This document shows positions 1 through 8,179 of a DNA stretch of 64,000 nt, in pieces (positions within the stretch are counted from its first letter, which is position 1; each line of letters starts with the position of its first letter). The position numbers were made by a program, and so were the translations under genes. This stretch comes from a virus. The notes below the pieces were generated by a model that was not told the DNA's origin, did no database searches, and saw only the letters and a program-made list of their open reading frames with translations. The DNA lies in the IMG/VR virus record IMGVR_UViG_3300027498_000003, positions 1 to 64,000 of that record. One strand, written 5' to 3'.

Positions 1-12
1 CCCCCCCCCCCC
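1..12. other. Poly-C run at the window start
   Basis: The window opens with twelve consecutive C residues. No comparable C run is seen elsewhere in this AT-rich sequence. It may be an assembly or sequencing artefact at a contig end (poly-G reads give this on the opposite strand) or a real genome end. The sequence alone cannot decide. Confidence 0.5.
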
Positions 13-43
13 TACAAAGTGTCTACATCAAAATCTTTATATC

Positions 44-199
44 ATGAATACACAATCATTCATCCAAGTTCAAAAGAACAAAGTCAGAAAGCATTATAGC
101 CTCAGTAAAGATGAGGTTAAAGACTACATTAGAAAGGCCCGAGAAGAGAAAGCGCGCCGCAACCAGGAGTACACCTTTAAATTAAAACTATCACTATGA
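44..199 (+). CDS. Small basic protein, unknown function
   Basis: A 51-residue ORF starting at ATG 44. It is rich in Lys, Arg and Glu and looks like a single charged helix (VKDYIRKAREEKARR). Its TGA overlaps the next ATG as ATGA, the coupling used throughout this genome, which supports it as real despite its size. A nucleic-acid-binding role would fit the charge but is a guess. Confidence 0.6.
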   Translation: MNTQSFIQVQKNKVRKHYSLSKDEVKDYIRKAREEKARRNQEYTFKLKLSL

Positions 200-468
200 A
201 TTTTAAAGAGTACGCATTGAAGCATGTAGATGGTAAATCTTTTACCATTACTAAGGAGATGACCAAAGGTAAACTCTTTGATCCCTCTGATTGTAAAGGG
301 GCAAGACTACTGAAATCTATAACTCCTAAAGAATACCATAGGGGTATAGTTTGGGCATCAAGACATGGTTACCATAATTATTTCGGTAATAATATAGTTA
401 TAATAGATTCAAATAAGAATTTAATGAGAGCAAAAGAAGGAGATATAATTGAGCTAAAAGTATGGTAA
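196..468 (+). CDS. Hypothetical protein, 90 aa
   Basis: Starts at an ATG overlapping the upstream stop (ATGA). The protein is a mixed alpha/beta soluble chain with no signal peptide or membrane segment, ending EGDIIELKVW in a typical small beta-barrel style. I do not recognise a family. It is followed by a 170-bp spacer holding a hairpin. Confidence 0.65.
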   Translation: MNFKEYALKHVDGKSFTITKEMTKGKLFDPSDCKGARLLKSITPKEYHRGIVWASRHGYHNYFGNNIVIIDSNKNLMRAKEGDIIELKVW

Positions 469-584
469 AATACTTAAAGTAAAATTGTAAGAAAAGCTTG
501 TAAGTAGCTGAGTATCAGGGGGTCATAACAACCAACCTCTATATACTAACCACTTTAAACTCCATAAAAAACCCTAATTCATTA

Positions 585-613
585 GGACTATAGCGAAACC
601 AATGCTATGGTCC
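585..613 (+). terminator. Hairpin between early genes, possible weak terminator
   Basis: Positions 585-594 pair with 604-613: ten base pairs including one G-U, with a 9-nt loop. It is followed by TTTAAAC rather than a long U run, so termination would be weak. It could instead protect or process the mRNA of the downstream gene at 638. Confidence 0.45.
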
Positions 614-637
614 TTTAAACTTTAACACATTAAAACC

Positions 638-1027
638 ATGACATACTTTGAAGCAAGAAGAGCCAGAGCTCAACGAAACCACGAATCCTTGTATAACTTA
701 GCTAAGGATATCATAACTATAGAACCAGAGATGGAGGTGTATGTTAACCGCAATGACACGGTGCACGAGGCCATGGTTTTTATACATGGTGAAACCGTTA
801 ATAGAGTATCATTTTTGGAGGTTCCTTTTAGGTGGGATGGTCCTATTCCTGAGAATGGGTATTTGTATAATAATCAGATGCCTTATACTCCCCGCGACAT
901 CATTGAGAACATGGAGCCTATTGATTATCATAAAGGGCATAGTAAAGAACCTATCCGATATACGGATAGAGAATCTTTATTAAAATGGAAAAGTTATTTA
1001 GTACCTATAAATTTAGATAACATATGA
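638..1027 (+). CDS. Hypothetical protein, 129 aa
   Basis: Starts at ATG 638 after an A-rich leader. It is a soluble acidic protein with an N-terminal charged helix (YFEARRARAQRNHESLYNLAKDI) followed by a beta-rich part containing FRWDGPIPENGYLYNNQ. No family is recognised. It overlaps the next small gene by four bases (ATGA), so the two are probably translationally coupled. Confidence 0.7.
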   Translation: MTYFEARRARAQRNHESLYNLAKDIITIEPEMEVYVNRNDTVHEAMVFIHGETVNRVSFLEVPFRWDGPIPENGYLYNNQMPYTPRDIIENMEPIDYHKGHSKEPIRYTDRESLLKWKSYLVPINLDNI

Positions 1028-1191
1028 AAAACAAATTTAAAGAGATCTTATGCTATGTGTCGCTAATTGCTATCTTGTGGTTTAGCATCTCCACAATTAT
1101 ACAAGCACTCAAATGCCCTAAGATGACGCAAACAGAATTAATAGGAGCAATCCCAGACTCATTTACTTGTAGATGGCGGGATTGTATTTAA
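1024..1191 (+). CDS. Small single-pass membrane protein
   Basis: A 55-residue ORF coupled to the upstream gene by ATGA. Residues about 9-27 form a hydrophobic segment (LCYVSLIAILWFSISTII), followed by a polar tail with two Cys and two Trp residues. It is probably an inner-membrane protein. Function unknown; tiny membrane proteins of this kind are common in phage early regions. Confidence 0.6.
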   Translation: MKNKFKEILCYVSLIAILWFSISTIIQALKCPKMTQTELIGAIPDSFTCRWRDCI

Positions 1192-1212
1192 TAACCAATA
1201 AAACCACAGATA

Positions 1213-1401
1213 ATGACAGATAAAATCTATATAGGCCCGTACAAAGTGTTTAAAGTATTTAGAAGATCAAATAGGAGGCAGGTTATTGAGAGGGGATTGA
1301 CGAGATCGGCGGCGATGCGGCTGGTGGAATCATACCCTAACAGCAATACTTCTATGGTAGTTTTTGATAAACAATTCACCGCAGATAAATACTACATATG
1401 A
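1213..1401 (+). CDS. Hypothetical phage protein, 62 aa
   Basis: Contains a dense conserved-looking core: KVFRRSNRRQVIERGLT, then YPNSNTSMVVFDKQF and a terminal ADKYY. I believe similar short proteins occur in other phages, but no function is known to me. The stop overlaps the ATG of the next gene by four bases. Confidence 0.7.
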   Translation: MTDKIYIGPYKVFKVFRRSNRRQVIERGLTRSAAMRLVESYPNSNTSMVVFDKQFTADKYYI

Positions 1402-2105
1402 TAAAATTAGATCAAAAAGTAAGGATAGGAAATTTTACCTACAAAGTTAGGGGGTTACGCGGATGCGGTTGGTTTATGTGTAACATTGAAGGACCAAATA
1501 GTGCCATATTTGAAGAACTAGGTATAGCTAATAAGGACAGATATGTGTCCGATATAGTGGGGTACTCCGTAGGATCAGGAAATTTTCCCTATCTTAATAC
1601 CTTGGAAGACCTTACCAAGGTGGTGGCAGATCTGCAATCACAGTACGGTGAAAGGGTAACTATGCTAAGAAAAGACTTACTCCTGGCTCATAACGCCTTT
1701 GATTGTATCACAATTAAAGAAGGTATAAAAAATATATTAAACAAAAACCCTTTGAAAAGTGATGAGGATTCTATTGTTATCCCCGCCGAGTATATAAAGA
1801 GATTTAACAAAGAGGCTTCGTCGGATCAGAAAGAGGAGGCAGCCAAGTACGGCTATGTATCCCTTGAAGATGAAGAAACCTACTGCATGGGCGATAGATT
1901 TAAATTAGACGACGGGGAAGAGTATTTACTGGCCCAAGTGGCCCCTAATATGGTGTCTCTCATAAGTCTAAACTCTGGGTATAGATATAGAGATACTATA
2001 AAGGTATATGACCCTCATTCCATATCGAAAGAAGAGTTGATGCAGATGGCGAGTGAGGGTGTGTCTTGCACATACAAAACTGACTATTATATAAAGGGTA
2101 GGTAA
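1398..2105 (+). CDS. Hypothetical protein, 235 aa
   Basis: A soluble 235-residue protein starting at the ATGA overlap. The N-terminal third is beta-rich with a Gly/Trp/Cys patch (RGCGWFMCNIEG). The centre is helical, and the C-terminal part contains GDRFKLDDGEEYLLAQVAPNMVSLISL, which resembles a small beta-barrel module. No catalytic motif is obvious and no family is assigned. Confidence 0.75.
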   Translation: MIKLDQKVRIGNFTYKVRGLRGCGWFMCNIEGPNSAIFEELGIANKDRYVSDIVGYSVGSGNFPYLNTLEDLTKVVADLQSQYGERVTMLRKDLLLAHNAFDCITIKEGIKNILNKNPLKSDEDSIVIPAEYIKRFNKEASSDQKEEAAKYGYVSLEDEETYCMGDRFKLDDGEEYLLAQVAPNMVSLISLNSGYRYRDTIKVYDPHSISKEELMQMASEGVSCTYKTDYYIKGR

Positions 2106-2128
2106 TTATTTAACCTAAATATTTTAAC

Positions 2129-2488
2129 GTGAATAAAAAATATAAAGAAGTATTTGTTAATGCTGAACCAGTATTGACTAAGGAAGACAAAGCCCAGTGG
2201 ATCGGGGCTTTGCGTTCGGGTAAGTATAAACAAGGGTTTGAGGTCTTTGTAGAGGAGGCTAAGATAGATGGTAAAGAGACTGAATGTTTATGCTGTTTAG
2301 AAGTATACAACGTTCTTCACGGCGGGAGGGATGGGAATTTGAATGCTCCTTGTGAGGTAGTAAATCGAAGCGTCCTCTTTGGCCATAAAGCAAATCTCAT
2401 ACCGCACATAAACGACGAGAATAGACCCGAGGCGCGGGACTATAGCAATATCATTCCTTACTTGGAATTACTTCCAACAATCGATTAA
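2129..2488 (+). CDS. Phage protein with CCL motif, 119 aa
   Basis: Uses a GTG start at 2129, since no in-frame ATG precedes the conserved part. It carries the pattern W-x-x-ALRSGKYKQG followed by ECLCCLEVYNVL, which I recognise as a widespread phage family (KYKQG... FCCLGVLC) with no assigned function. The gene at 2976 looks like a divergent relative with PQGRKKL and FCCLGFGC. The two cysteines could bind metal. Confidence 0.75.
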   Translation: MNKKYKEVFVNAEPVLTKEDKAQWIGALRSGKYKQGFEVFVEEAKIDGKETECLCCLEVYNVLHGGRDGNLNAPCEVVNRSVLFGHKANLIPHINDENRPEARDYSNIIPYLELLPTID

Positions 2489-2492
2489 ACCT

Positions 2493-2879
2493 ATGAAAAA
2501 GATATATGAAAACCCTTATAGTGAAGGTCACCCTAATGCCATAAAAGACTGGGCTAAAGTACTGCTTACCCCTTTCGAAAAGGTAGATCAAGACATGTTA
2601 GATGAATTAGCAGATGCTGCTGACGACTGGGAGATATGCGCATGCGGTAACCTATGTGCTGCTATACCTCGTACGGACGATGGGCAGCCCTTGGATCAGA
2701 GGCTTAGAGCTCTGGGCAGGCGGTTTGATGGAGATGTTAGCGATATGATGTTTACTTATACCTACCGTAAATATAATACCAAGAAACATTACGAAGATAA
2801 CCAACGAGCAGCCATAGCAACCCATAAAGCTATAGAAGAAAGGGCTGCCGAGATATTAACAGAGATGGGCTTACTATAG
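2493..2879 (+). CDS. Hypothetical protein, 128 aa
   Basis: A helical, acidic protein with a central WEICACGNLCAAIPRTDDGQPLDQRLRALGRRF stretch. Three cysteines in that stretch may form a metal site. The ending RAAEILTEMGLL is helical. It resembles a type of small phage protein whose role is unknown. A terminator-like hairpin follows directly, so this probably closes a transcription unit. Confidence 0.7.
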   Translation: MKKIYENPYSEGHPNAIKDWAKVLLTPFEKVDQDMLDELADAADDWEICACGNLCAAIPRTDDGQPLDQRLRALGRRFDGDVSDMMFTYTYRKYNTKKHYEDNQRAAIATHKAIEERAAEILTEMGLL

Positions 2880-2910
2880 CCCCTGAATATAGTTTTGTTC
2901 CAAAGAGAGG

Positions 2911-2950
2911 GAGCCTGCGGTAGTAGAAAGCTATTACGGGGCTCTTTTTT
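2911..2950 (+). terminator. Rho-independent terminator
   Basis: GAGCC at 2911-2915 pairs with GGCTC at 2940-2944. An inner 7-bp stem (2920-2926 with 2931-2937, one G-U) is capped by an AAAG tetraloop. Six T residues follow immediately. This is the clearest intrinsic terminator in the early region. Confidence 0.75.
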
Positions 2951-2975
2951 ATTTCAAATTAAAAAATTAAATCAA

Positions 2976-3356
2976 ATGAATACAGTACAATCACAAATAG
3001 AATCCGCTATCCTATGGCTGGCCGGGTTAGCAGTTACAGATCTTCCTCAAGGAAGGAAGAAGTTAGGGAATATGGATACAGGATTTTGCTGCCTGGGCTT
3101 CGGGTGCTTTTTATTAGGCATACCATATGACCCTAAAGACGGCGTATCTTATGATCTCCCATATTTTATAGGTATGAAATCAAATAATCCTAATATATAT
3201 TCGGACCAATATGGTGGGAAAATATGCATAGCGGAACTTAACGATATAGAAAAGCTAAGCTTTAAAGAGATAAGAGAAGTCATCATAGATAATTTAGATG
3301 ATGTGTTTGCTCCAGAGGTTGCGGCGGGGCTGAAGGATCACTACATGAAAGATTAA
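2976..3356 (+). CDS. Phage protein with CCLG motif, 126 aa
   Basis: The ORF extends further upstream, but that extension runs through the terminator, so ATG 2976 is chosen. The protein contains IESAILWLAG, then DTGFCCLGFGCFLLG, a pattern shared with the protein at 2129, so the two are probably distant paralogues. The C-terminal half is helical (FKEIREVIIDNLDDVF). The family occurs widely in phages but its function is unknown. Confidence 0.75.
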   Translation: MNTVQSQIESAILWLAGLAVTDLPQGRKKLGNMDTGFCCLGFGCFLLGIPYDPKDGVSYDLPYFIGMKSNNPNIYSDQYGGKICIAELNDIEKLSFKEIREVIIDNLDDVFAPEVAAGLKDHYMKD

Positions 3357-3422
3357 ACCTATGACAGAATACAAAGACCTTACCAACCAGTAGATTAAAT
3401 AATATATTTAATATAAATATAA

Positions 3423-3662
3423 ATGAATGTTAAAACCAGCCGATTAAGACCAGAGTTTGCCCGTATAAGGCAAGCTCTTAAAATCCAGAGAATTAAAGAT
3501 AGAACAGATTATCTTAGCGAATATAATATAGACTGCGAGAGAATGGCTCTGCCGAAGGGGGAGCTTGGTCAAGTAGTAGAGACCGAAAAATACATTAAAG
3601 TCCAAATTTCGCAAGGGATAGGGGCTCAGCATGTGTGTATGACCGCATTAATTCACTTATAA
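3423..3662 (+). CDS. Hypothetical protein, 79 aa
   Basis: A basic N-terminal half (RLRPEFARIRQALKIQRIKDR) is followed by a short beta-like tail. No domain is recognised. It is preceded by an AT-rich stretch (TTAAATAATATATTTAATATAAAT) that could hold a promoter, though no clear -7 TAnnTTTG box is visible. Confidence 0.6.
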   Translation: MNVKTSRLRPEFARIRQALKIQRIKDRTDYLSEYNIDCERMALPKGELGQVVETEKYIKVQISQGIGAQHVCMTALIHL

Positions 3663-3671
3663 ATTAAACAG

Positions 3672-3872
3672 ATGAGCAAACCATGTATAAAACTCTCAGT
3701 AAGAGAGGAAGACGGAGTAGACGGCCTCGACATAGAGATAAGGGGCACTGAGTACGATAAGATTGACATATTCGTCAATGCTTTTGAGTTATCTCCAGAT
3801 CTAATGAGGCAGGCTACCGTAGCCGCCAGCTTTGTAGAGATGAAAAATAGAAAGAGAAGAATAGAAAATTAA
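3672..3872 (+). CDS. Hypothetical protein, 66 aa
   Basis: A small acidic alpha/beta protein starting with MSKPCIKLSVREEDG and ending in a basic helix (EMKNRKRRIEN). It lies nine bases after the previous stop, so the two are probably cotranscribed. Function is not recognisable. Confidence 0.6.
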   Translation: MSKPCIKLSVREEDGVDGLDIEIRGTEYDKIDIFVNAFELSPDLMRQATVAASFVEMKNRKRRIEN

Positions 3873-3904
3873 TTATTTATAATATTTATTAAATCATATA
3901 CACT

Positions 3905-4903
3905 ATGGCACACAATTTAAACATCATTGATAACAGAGCATCGTTTGCATCCACTAAGAAAGCTTGGCACGGGTTAGGGCAAATACTAACTGAAAGAATG
4001 ACGGCACAAGAAGCTCTTGAACATGCAAGTCTTAATTATAATGTAGCTAAGGTCCCTACATTGACTGAGAGTTTCATTACAGAAGATGCTGAGGTAATAC
4101 CTCCCTTAGAGACGGGGCACTTCTCTACGATACGAACAGATACCCAACAGGTATTGGGCAATGTTGGATCGCAATATACTGTGATACAGAATAGAGATGC
4201 TTTTAAGTTCTTCGATCCTATTATAAGTAGAGACGAAGCTATCTACGAAACCGCCGGGGCGCTGGGCAAGGGTGAGATTGTATTTCTAACTGCTAAACTT
4301 CCCGCCCATATAAGGGTAGGTAAAGATGATCTGGTAGAGATGTATGTGGTATTCTGGAACTCTCATGACGGGTCGTCGGCATGTTATGGGCTGATCACAC
4401 CTGTCAGAGTTGTATGTAATAACACCTTGAATGCCGCGATTAGAGTTAGTAAAGGTAAGGTATCAATAAGACATAGTGCCTCAGCTGAGCAAAGACTTAA
4501 GGAGGCTCACAAGATACTTGGTCTATCTAATAAACTACAAGAAGAATTGTCCGATATATTCGCGGTGATGAATACATCTAAGATATCTGATAAAGATGCG
4601 GGTAAGACGATCACTAAGTTCTTTGCTACTGATGATGAGTTTAAGAGATTGTTGACTGGAGAATCCGGCGGGGAAGTATTCTCTACTAGAAAACAGAACA
4701 TAATAAGAGAGGCTTGGGAGTTCTACAACCAAGGCATAGGGCAAGAGGAGATTCTGGGCACAGGCTGGGGAGTATATAATGGCCTAACCGGATACCTATC
4801 TCACAAGAAGAAGTATTCATCTCCTAAGAATAAGATGAAAGGCTTATTAGTAGACAATACCACGGCCAAGGCGATGAACCTGGTAATGTCCGCGATCGCT
4901 TAA
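3905..4903 (+). CDS. DUF932 family protein
   Basis: A 332-residue protein recognised by its opening (MAHNLNIIDNRASFASTKKAWHGLGQ), the NRDAFKFFDPI segment and the central ITPVRVVCNNTLNAA block. These are hallmarks of the DUF932 or phage/plasmid-like TIGR03299 family. Members are common on phages and plasmids near replication or early genes, and their biochemical role is unknown. Length is normal for the family and the start fits it. A large hairpin RNA element follows. Confidence 0.85.
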   Translation: MAHNLNIIDNRASFASTKKAWHGLGQILTERMTAQEALEHASLNYNVAKVPTLTESFITEDAEVIPPLETGHFSTIRTDTQQVLGNVGSQYTVIQNRDAFKFFDPIISRDEAIYETAGALGKGEIVFLTAKLPAHIRVGKDDLVEMYVVFWNSHDGSSACYGLITPVRVVCNNTLNAAIRVSKGKVSIRHSASAEQRLKEAHKILGLSNKLQEELSDIFAVMNTSKISDKDAGKTITKFFATDDEFKRLLTGESGGEVFSTRKQNIIREAWEFYNQGIGQEEILGTGWGVYNGLTGYLSHKKKYSSPKNKMKGLLVDNTTAKAMNLVMSAIA

Positions 4904-4933
4904 TTTGCAATAACCAATCTCATTTTACCATAG

Positions 4934-5019
4934 AGAGCAGTCCACGTTATAGGCCCAGCGTCACAGCATTAGAGATGTACGAACTTCGCGAGTGATGACC
5001 TATAACAAAGGGCTGCTCT
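4934..5019 (+). ncRNA. Long structured hairpin, candidate ncRNA or complex terminator
   Basis: An 86-nt segment folds as a rod of three stacked stems. 4934-4943 pairs with 5010-5019 (10 bp, one G-U). 4946-4953 pairs with 4999-5006 (8 bp). 4959-4964 pairs with 4992-4997 (6 bp, one G-U). A 27-nt apical loop remains and TATT follows. It is far larger than an ordinary intrinsic terminator. It may be a small phage RNA released between genes, or a processing or termination element for the DUF932 transcript. Confidence 0.5.
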
Positions 5020-5079
5020 TATTAAACCTCTATTCACTATGAAAAGACTATTTAATAAAGGGTTATTACAATATTACCT

Positions 5080-5352
5080 ATGAAGATACTCGCATCGCCG
5101 CTACAACTTAGTATATTACTGAGCTGCAGAACTACGACAAGTACCTACATAGTAACAGTTGGATCGCACCCCATAGAACACAGCGCTAAGCTGTACAAGA
5201 AACACAAACTGGGAAACACTTACCATCTACAAGGAACTAACTGGTTCTATTCAGAAGTAGATTCCACTATATCTAATAGGGACGGAGACATATTACGTAT
5301 GCCTGTAACGGTCGATTCAATAGACCTTATTAATAAATCAAAAAATAATTAA
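5080..5352 (+). CDS. Putative small lipoprotein
   Basis: A 90-residue protein with an N-terminal hydrophobic segment ending in an LLSC lipobox (Cys at about residue 16), suggesting export and lipidation. The mature part contains YKKHKLGNTYHLQGTNWFYSEVDS. An upstream 14-codon ORF (5040-5084) overlaps its start as ATGA and could be a leader, though this is weak. A surface-modifying role such as superinfection exclusion is possible but unproven. Confidence 0.65.
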   Translation: MKILASPLQLSILLSCRTTTSTYIVTVGSHPIEHSAKLYKKHKLGNTYHLQGTNWFYSEVDSTISNRDGDILRMPVTVDSIDLINKSKNN

Positions 5353-5354
5353 TT

Positions 5355-5990
5355 ATGCATAAACATAAAGAAACATATAGAGGTTATCAAATAGAGGTAC
5401 TACAAGACACTCACCCTTCTAACCCCCGAACTTCGTGGGATAATTTAGGTACATTTTATTCGAGATATGGGGAAGCTAACTTCAGTGATATAAATCAAGG
5501 GGATATACAATCCACTCTTAATTGGTTAGATGTTAATGAGTATATCTATAGAGTAGTATATGGCCACAGTCACGGCGGCGCAACTATCAGAACTTCCGCA
5601 CCTTTTGGGTGTCAATTTGATTCAGGCATAGCTGGTATCATAGCAGTCAGTAAAGATAAGGTACGCACAGAATATGGATGGAAGAACATAACTAAAGAAA
5701 GACATAATCAGATACTGAAATACTTAGACGGCGAGATAGAAACACAAGACGATTACCTAACAGGTAATGTATGGGGCTATGATGTCACTAAAGACGGAGA
5801 AGATATAGCATCATGCTGGGGATACTTCGGCGACTATGACAACGACGATTACGGACCTATCACAGAGGCTAAATCAGTCATAGATCATGAAATAAAGACA
5901 GCATACAAAGATCACATAGAGCAAGTTAAGGCTTGGATCAAGAATAGAGTACCATTTATTTACCGACAAACATTATCAATTAACCCCTGA
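5355..5990 (+). CDS. Conserved phage protein, 211 aa
   Basis: Starts with YRGYQIEVLQDTHPSNPRTSWDNLGTF. The NPR...DNLG motif near the N-terminus marks a family seen in many phages and plasmids. The centre has VVYGHSHGGATIRT and a cluster of aromatic and acidic residues (WGYFGDYDNDDYGP). No catalytic function is established. It follows the lipoprotein gene by two bases. Confidence 0.75.
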   Translation: MHKHKETYRGYQIEVLQDTHPSNPRTSWDNLGTFYSRYGEANFSDINQGDIQSTLNWLDVNEYIYRVVYGHSHGGATIRTSAPFGCQFDSGIAGIIAVSKDKVRTEYGWKNITKERHNQILKYLDGEIETQDDYLTGNVWGYDVTKDGEDIASCWGYFGDYDNDDYGPITEAKSVIDHEIKTAYKDHIEQVKAWIKNRVPFIYRQTLSINP

Positions 5991-6039
5991 TGACTTCGAA
6001 AAAAACTACAGAAATAGAAACATTTAAATCACAATTAAC

Positions 6040-6270
6040 ATGACCACATACATAATAACCCACACTACCAAATATGGTATAACGAATCGGATGTTTAAAT
6101 CCCCAAACCCTGACTTAAATATATCCTTATGTAAAGACGATATTTATGATGAAAAAATTCAGAAGATAACGGCGGCGCTTGGTATAGAATACAATCATGA
6201 CGGATTAAATGAGTATCTTGATATAGTAGATTACGATATAGTTAATGATTTAAAAACAATAGAAGTTTAG
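6040..6270 (+). CDS. Hypothetical protein, 76 aa
   Basis: A small acidic protein beginning MTTYIITHTTKYGITNRMFKSPN. The composition alternates beta-prone and acidic segments. There is no recognised domain, and the sequence gives no clue to function beyond its place among early genes. Confidence 0.55.
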   Translation: MTTYIITHTTKYGITNRMFKSPNPDLNISLCKDDIYDEKIQKITAALGIEYNHDGLNEYLDIVDYDIVNDLKTIEV

Positions 6271-6309
6271 ATGTATGTAAGATTACGATCACATTAAAAT
6301 ATTTACATA

Positions 6310-6510
6310 ATGACTATCACACTTAAAGAAACTCATAGATATCAATTCATTCAGGATATGCATACCAAATGCACCTACATTATTGACAAGGTAACAGACA
6401 AGAGTACCTTTAGGAATGTAGGGCACGATGCCACATTAGAAAAACGTGCGGTACTTAGTAAGACAGATCAAGAGCTCGATATCTACGCCGCCAAGCAATC
6501 GTTCTTCTAA
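6310..6510 (+). CDS. Hypothetical protein, 66 aa
   Basis: A soluble 66-residue protein with single Cys, HRYQFIQDMHTKCTYIIDKVT at the N-terminus and a helical C-terminus. No family recognised. The following 136-bp spacer has no strong hairpin; a TTCAATTTG at about 6572 might be a promoter -7 box. Confidence 0.55.
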   Translation: MTITLKETHRYQFIQDMHTKCTYIIDKVTDKSTFRNVGHDATLEKRAVLSKTDQELDIYAAKQSFF

Positions 6511-6646
6511 CAGCCTGCAGGAAGCAACAACATAACAGTTTCCAAATTCTTACATTTTATTTTCAATTTGCGACAAATAAGATGCCAATAACAGTACCCA
6601 GACTATCCCCGCACTATTATTAATTCACTTAAAAACCTTCAAACAC

Positions 6647-7054
6647 ATGACGACAAAAGAAAAGAAAGAAGCGATCGATGATGTTATCCGTCTCTTCAAA
6701 GATAATACGGAAGAGCTTAACCAGACCCAGCCTTGGGACTATATCGTGGAGCGCCGTAAACATGCATTAGAATACAACGAAACCGAAGACATAACAATTA
6801 ACTTATCCTTCGATGATAAAGAATTAAAAAAGATACTAAGTGCAAAACTCATAACTATGTACGAAGATGCATTAGAATACGAGGAAGCTAAACATGATGA
6901 TACTAAAGAGGAGTTGGCAGATGTAACCTGCGAAGGACCTACAAACACTATACAAGAAGCGGTGTTGGTACAGAAGTTTCGAGAGAAACTAAACGATTTC
7001 CGCAACTGCAAGACATCTTTTCAAGAACTATATAACACACTAAATTTGATATGA
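6647..7054 (+). CDS. Hypothetical helical protein, 135 aa
   Basis: A strongly acidic, mostly helical protein with a possible coiled coil in the middle (YEDALEYEEAKHDDTKEELADV). No domain is recognised. It overlaps the next tiny membrane gene as ATGA. Confidence 0.65.
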   Translation: MTTKEKKEAIDDVIRLFKDNTEELNQTQPWDYIVERRKHALEYNETEDITINLSFDDKELKKILSAKLITMYEDALEYEEAKHDDTKEELADVTCEGPTNTIQEAVLVQKFREKLNDFRNCKTSFQELYNTLNLI

Positions 7055-7155
7055 AAAGATTCATCGAAGACATGGTGCTCGCGATAATGGGAGCCATAGC
7101 ACTCTTTCTAATATGCCTATTCATGGTAGGATTTATTAACATATTTACATTATAA
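7051..7155 (+). CDS. Tiny membrane protein, 34 aa
   Basis: Begins in the ATGA overlap with the upstream stop. After a short charged N-terminus, about 25 residues are hydrophobic (MGAIALFLICLFMVGFINIF), a single membrane span. Its coupling at both ends (next ATG three bases after the stop) supports it as a real gene. Function unknown. Confidence 0.55.
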   Translation: MKRFIEDMVLAIMGAIALFLICLFMVGFINIFTL

Positions 7156-7157
7156 TT

Positions 7158-7346
7158 ATGCCAAGATTAATAGAAGCACAATACATCAAGACTTACTACA
7201 AAACTATAACAAGGACTATCGAGGTGTCAGGAATGTTAGACGACAACGAAGTATACGACTATGTAGATGAGCATTTCCCTAAAGAAGAAGTGGATAATGC
7301 ATCCTTAGTATTAGAGGATTGGGAATTAATATTATTAAATTTATAA
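7158..7346 (+). CDS. Hypothetical protein, 62 aa
   Basis: A small acidic protein with YKTITRTIEVSGMLDDNEVYDYVDEHFP, a strand-helix pattern. It sits two bases after the tiny membrane gene and before a 173-aa gene, so it is probably in one transcript. No known family. Confidence 0.6.
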   Translation: MPRLIEAQYIKTYYKTITRTIEVSGMLDDNEVYDYVDEHFPKEEVDNASLVLEDWELILLNL

Positions 7347-7348
7347 TT

Positions 7349-7867
7349 ATGGAAAACATACAATGGTTTATAGAAAAGTACTATCCTAAGTATTTTTCTT
7401 GTTGCAGAATAGCTAGATGGAATGATCTATCTGTTATATTAGATGACGAGCATGTAGAAGGCAGTATAGCATGGGAGGTATTTATGACGGAGCATAGTGG
7501 CAGCCAAGCTTCTGTCGGTCGAGAGTATGATGAGATTAATGCCGATATACTTGAGCAATCTATACAAGGCTACTTAGAACAGCAACAGCCCAAATACTTC
7601 TTATTAGGATCAACGGCGGAACGCTATTTCAATGAGGAAGGGCTTATCGGAGTTATAGAGGCTGTTGAAGGTAATGAAATCACAATGGTTATATATAAAC
7701 ATAACCATGATGGGAATGTAGAAAATCTACTGTGGATGGCGCAACAAGAAGGAGGTTATGTAGCTATTAATGCGGAAGAGTATAAGTTCTTGAATGAATA
7801 TACTACAGAAGACGTAGCACTATGTCATGTAATTAAATTTTTTAAACAAATAATAGAAGAGATATGA
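7349..7867 (+). CDS. Hypothetical protein, 172 aa
   Basis: The ORF is open further upstream from a TTG inside the previous gene, but ATG 7349, two bases after the previous stop, is the sensible start. The protein is acidic and aromatic, with CCRIARWNDL near the N-terminus and a helical C-terminus. No domain is recognised. Its TGA overlaps the next ATG. Confidence 0.65.
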   Translation: MENIQWFIEKYYPKYFSCCRIARWNDLSVILDDEHVEGSIAWEVFMTEHSGSQASVGREYDEINADILEQSIQGYLEQQQPKYFLLGSTAERYFNEEGLIGVIEAVEGNEITMVIYKHNHDGNVENLLWMAQQEGGYVAINAEEYKFLNEYTTEDVALCHVIKFFKQIIEEI

Positions 7868-8160
7868 ATATAATAGAAGGCTATGTAACAGTGCAAGGCA
7901 TAGCACATCACGAGGATATAGCTTGGCGAGAAGAAGACGGACATCCTATATTCTTCCGCACAAGAGAAGAGGCGCAAAAAGAATGTGATATCGATTATGA
8001 AGAGAGACTTAAGACAGACGCCGACGCAACAGGTGACGATAAAGATTGGGTATCTTGGGCGATCCAAATATCGAATAAAGAATACGAAATATACGACTTA
8101 CCTTATAGTAAAGAACTCAGTAGGCCCACATTTATCTATAATATAGAAAACCACTTATAA
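7864..8160 (+). CDS. Hypothetical protein, 98 aa
   Basis: Coupled by ATGA. It contains FFRTREEAQKECDIDYEERLK, reminiscent of the short modules by which phages wrap small alpha/beta folds, and ends IYNIENHL. Unknown function. Confidence 0.6.
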   Translation: MNIIEGYVTVQGIAHHEDIAWREEDGHPIFFRTREEAQKECDIDYEERLKTDADATGDDKDWVSWAIQISNKEYEIYDLPYSKELSRPTFIYNIENHL

Positions 8161-8179
8161 CCAATAGTAACTTCTTGAT

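Noticed and set aside
4934-5019. tRNA gene
   Set aside because: Length and stems are roughly tRNA-sized, but there is no TTC/T-loop sequence or anticodon-arm layout. It folds as a rod, not a cloverleaf.
5040-5084. 14-codon leader ORF before the lipoprotein
   Set aside because: ATGA overlap is suggestive, but 14 codons can occur by chance and no attenuator structure was seen.
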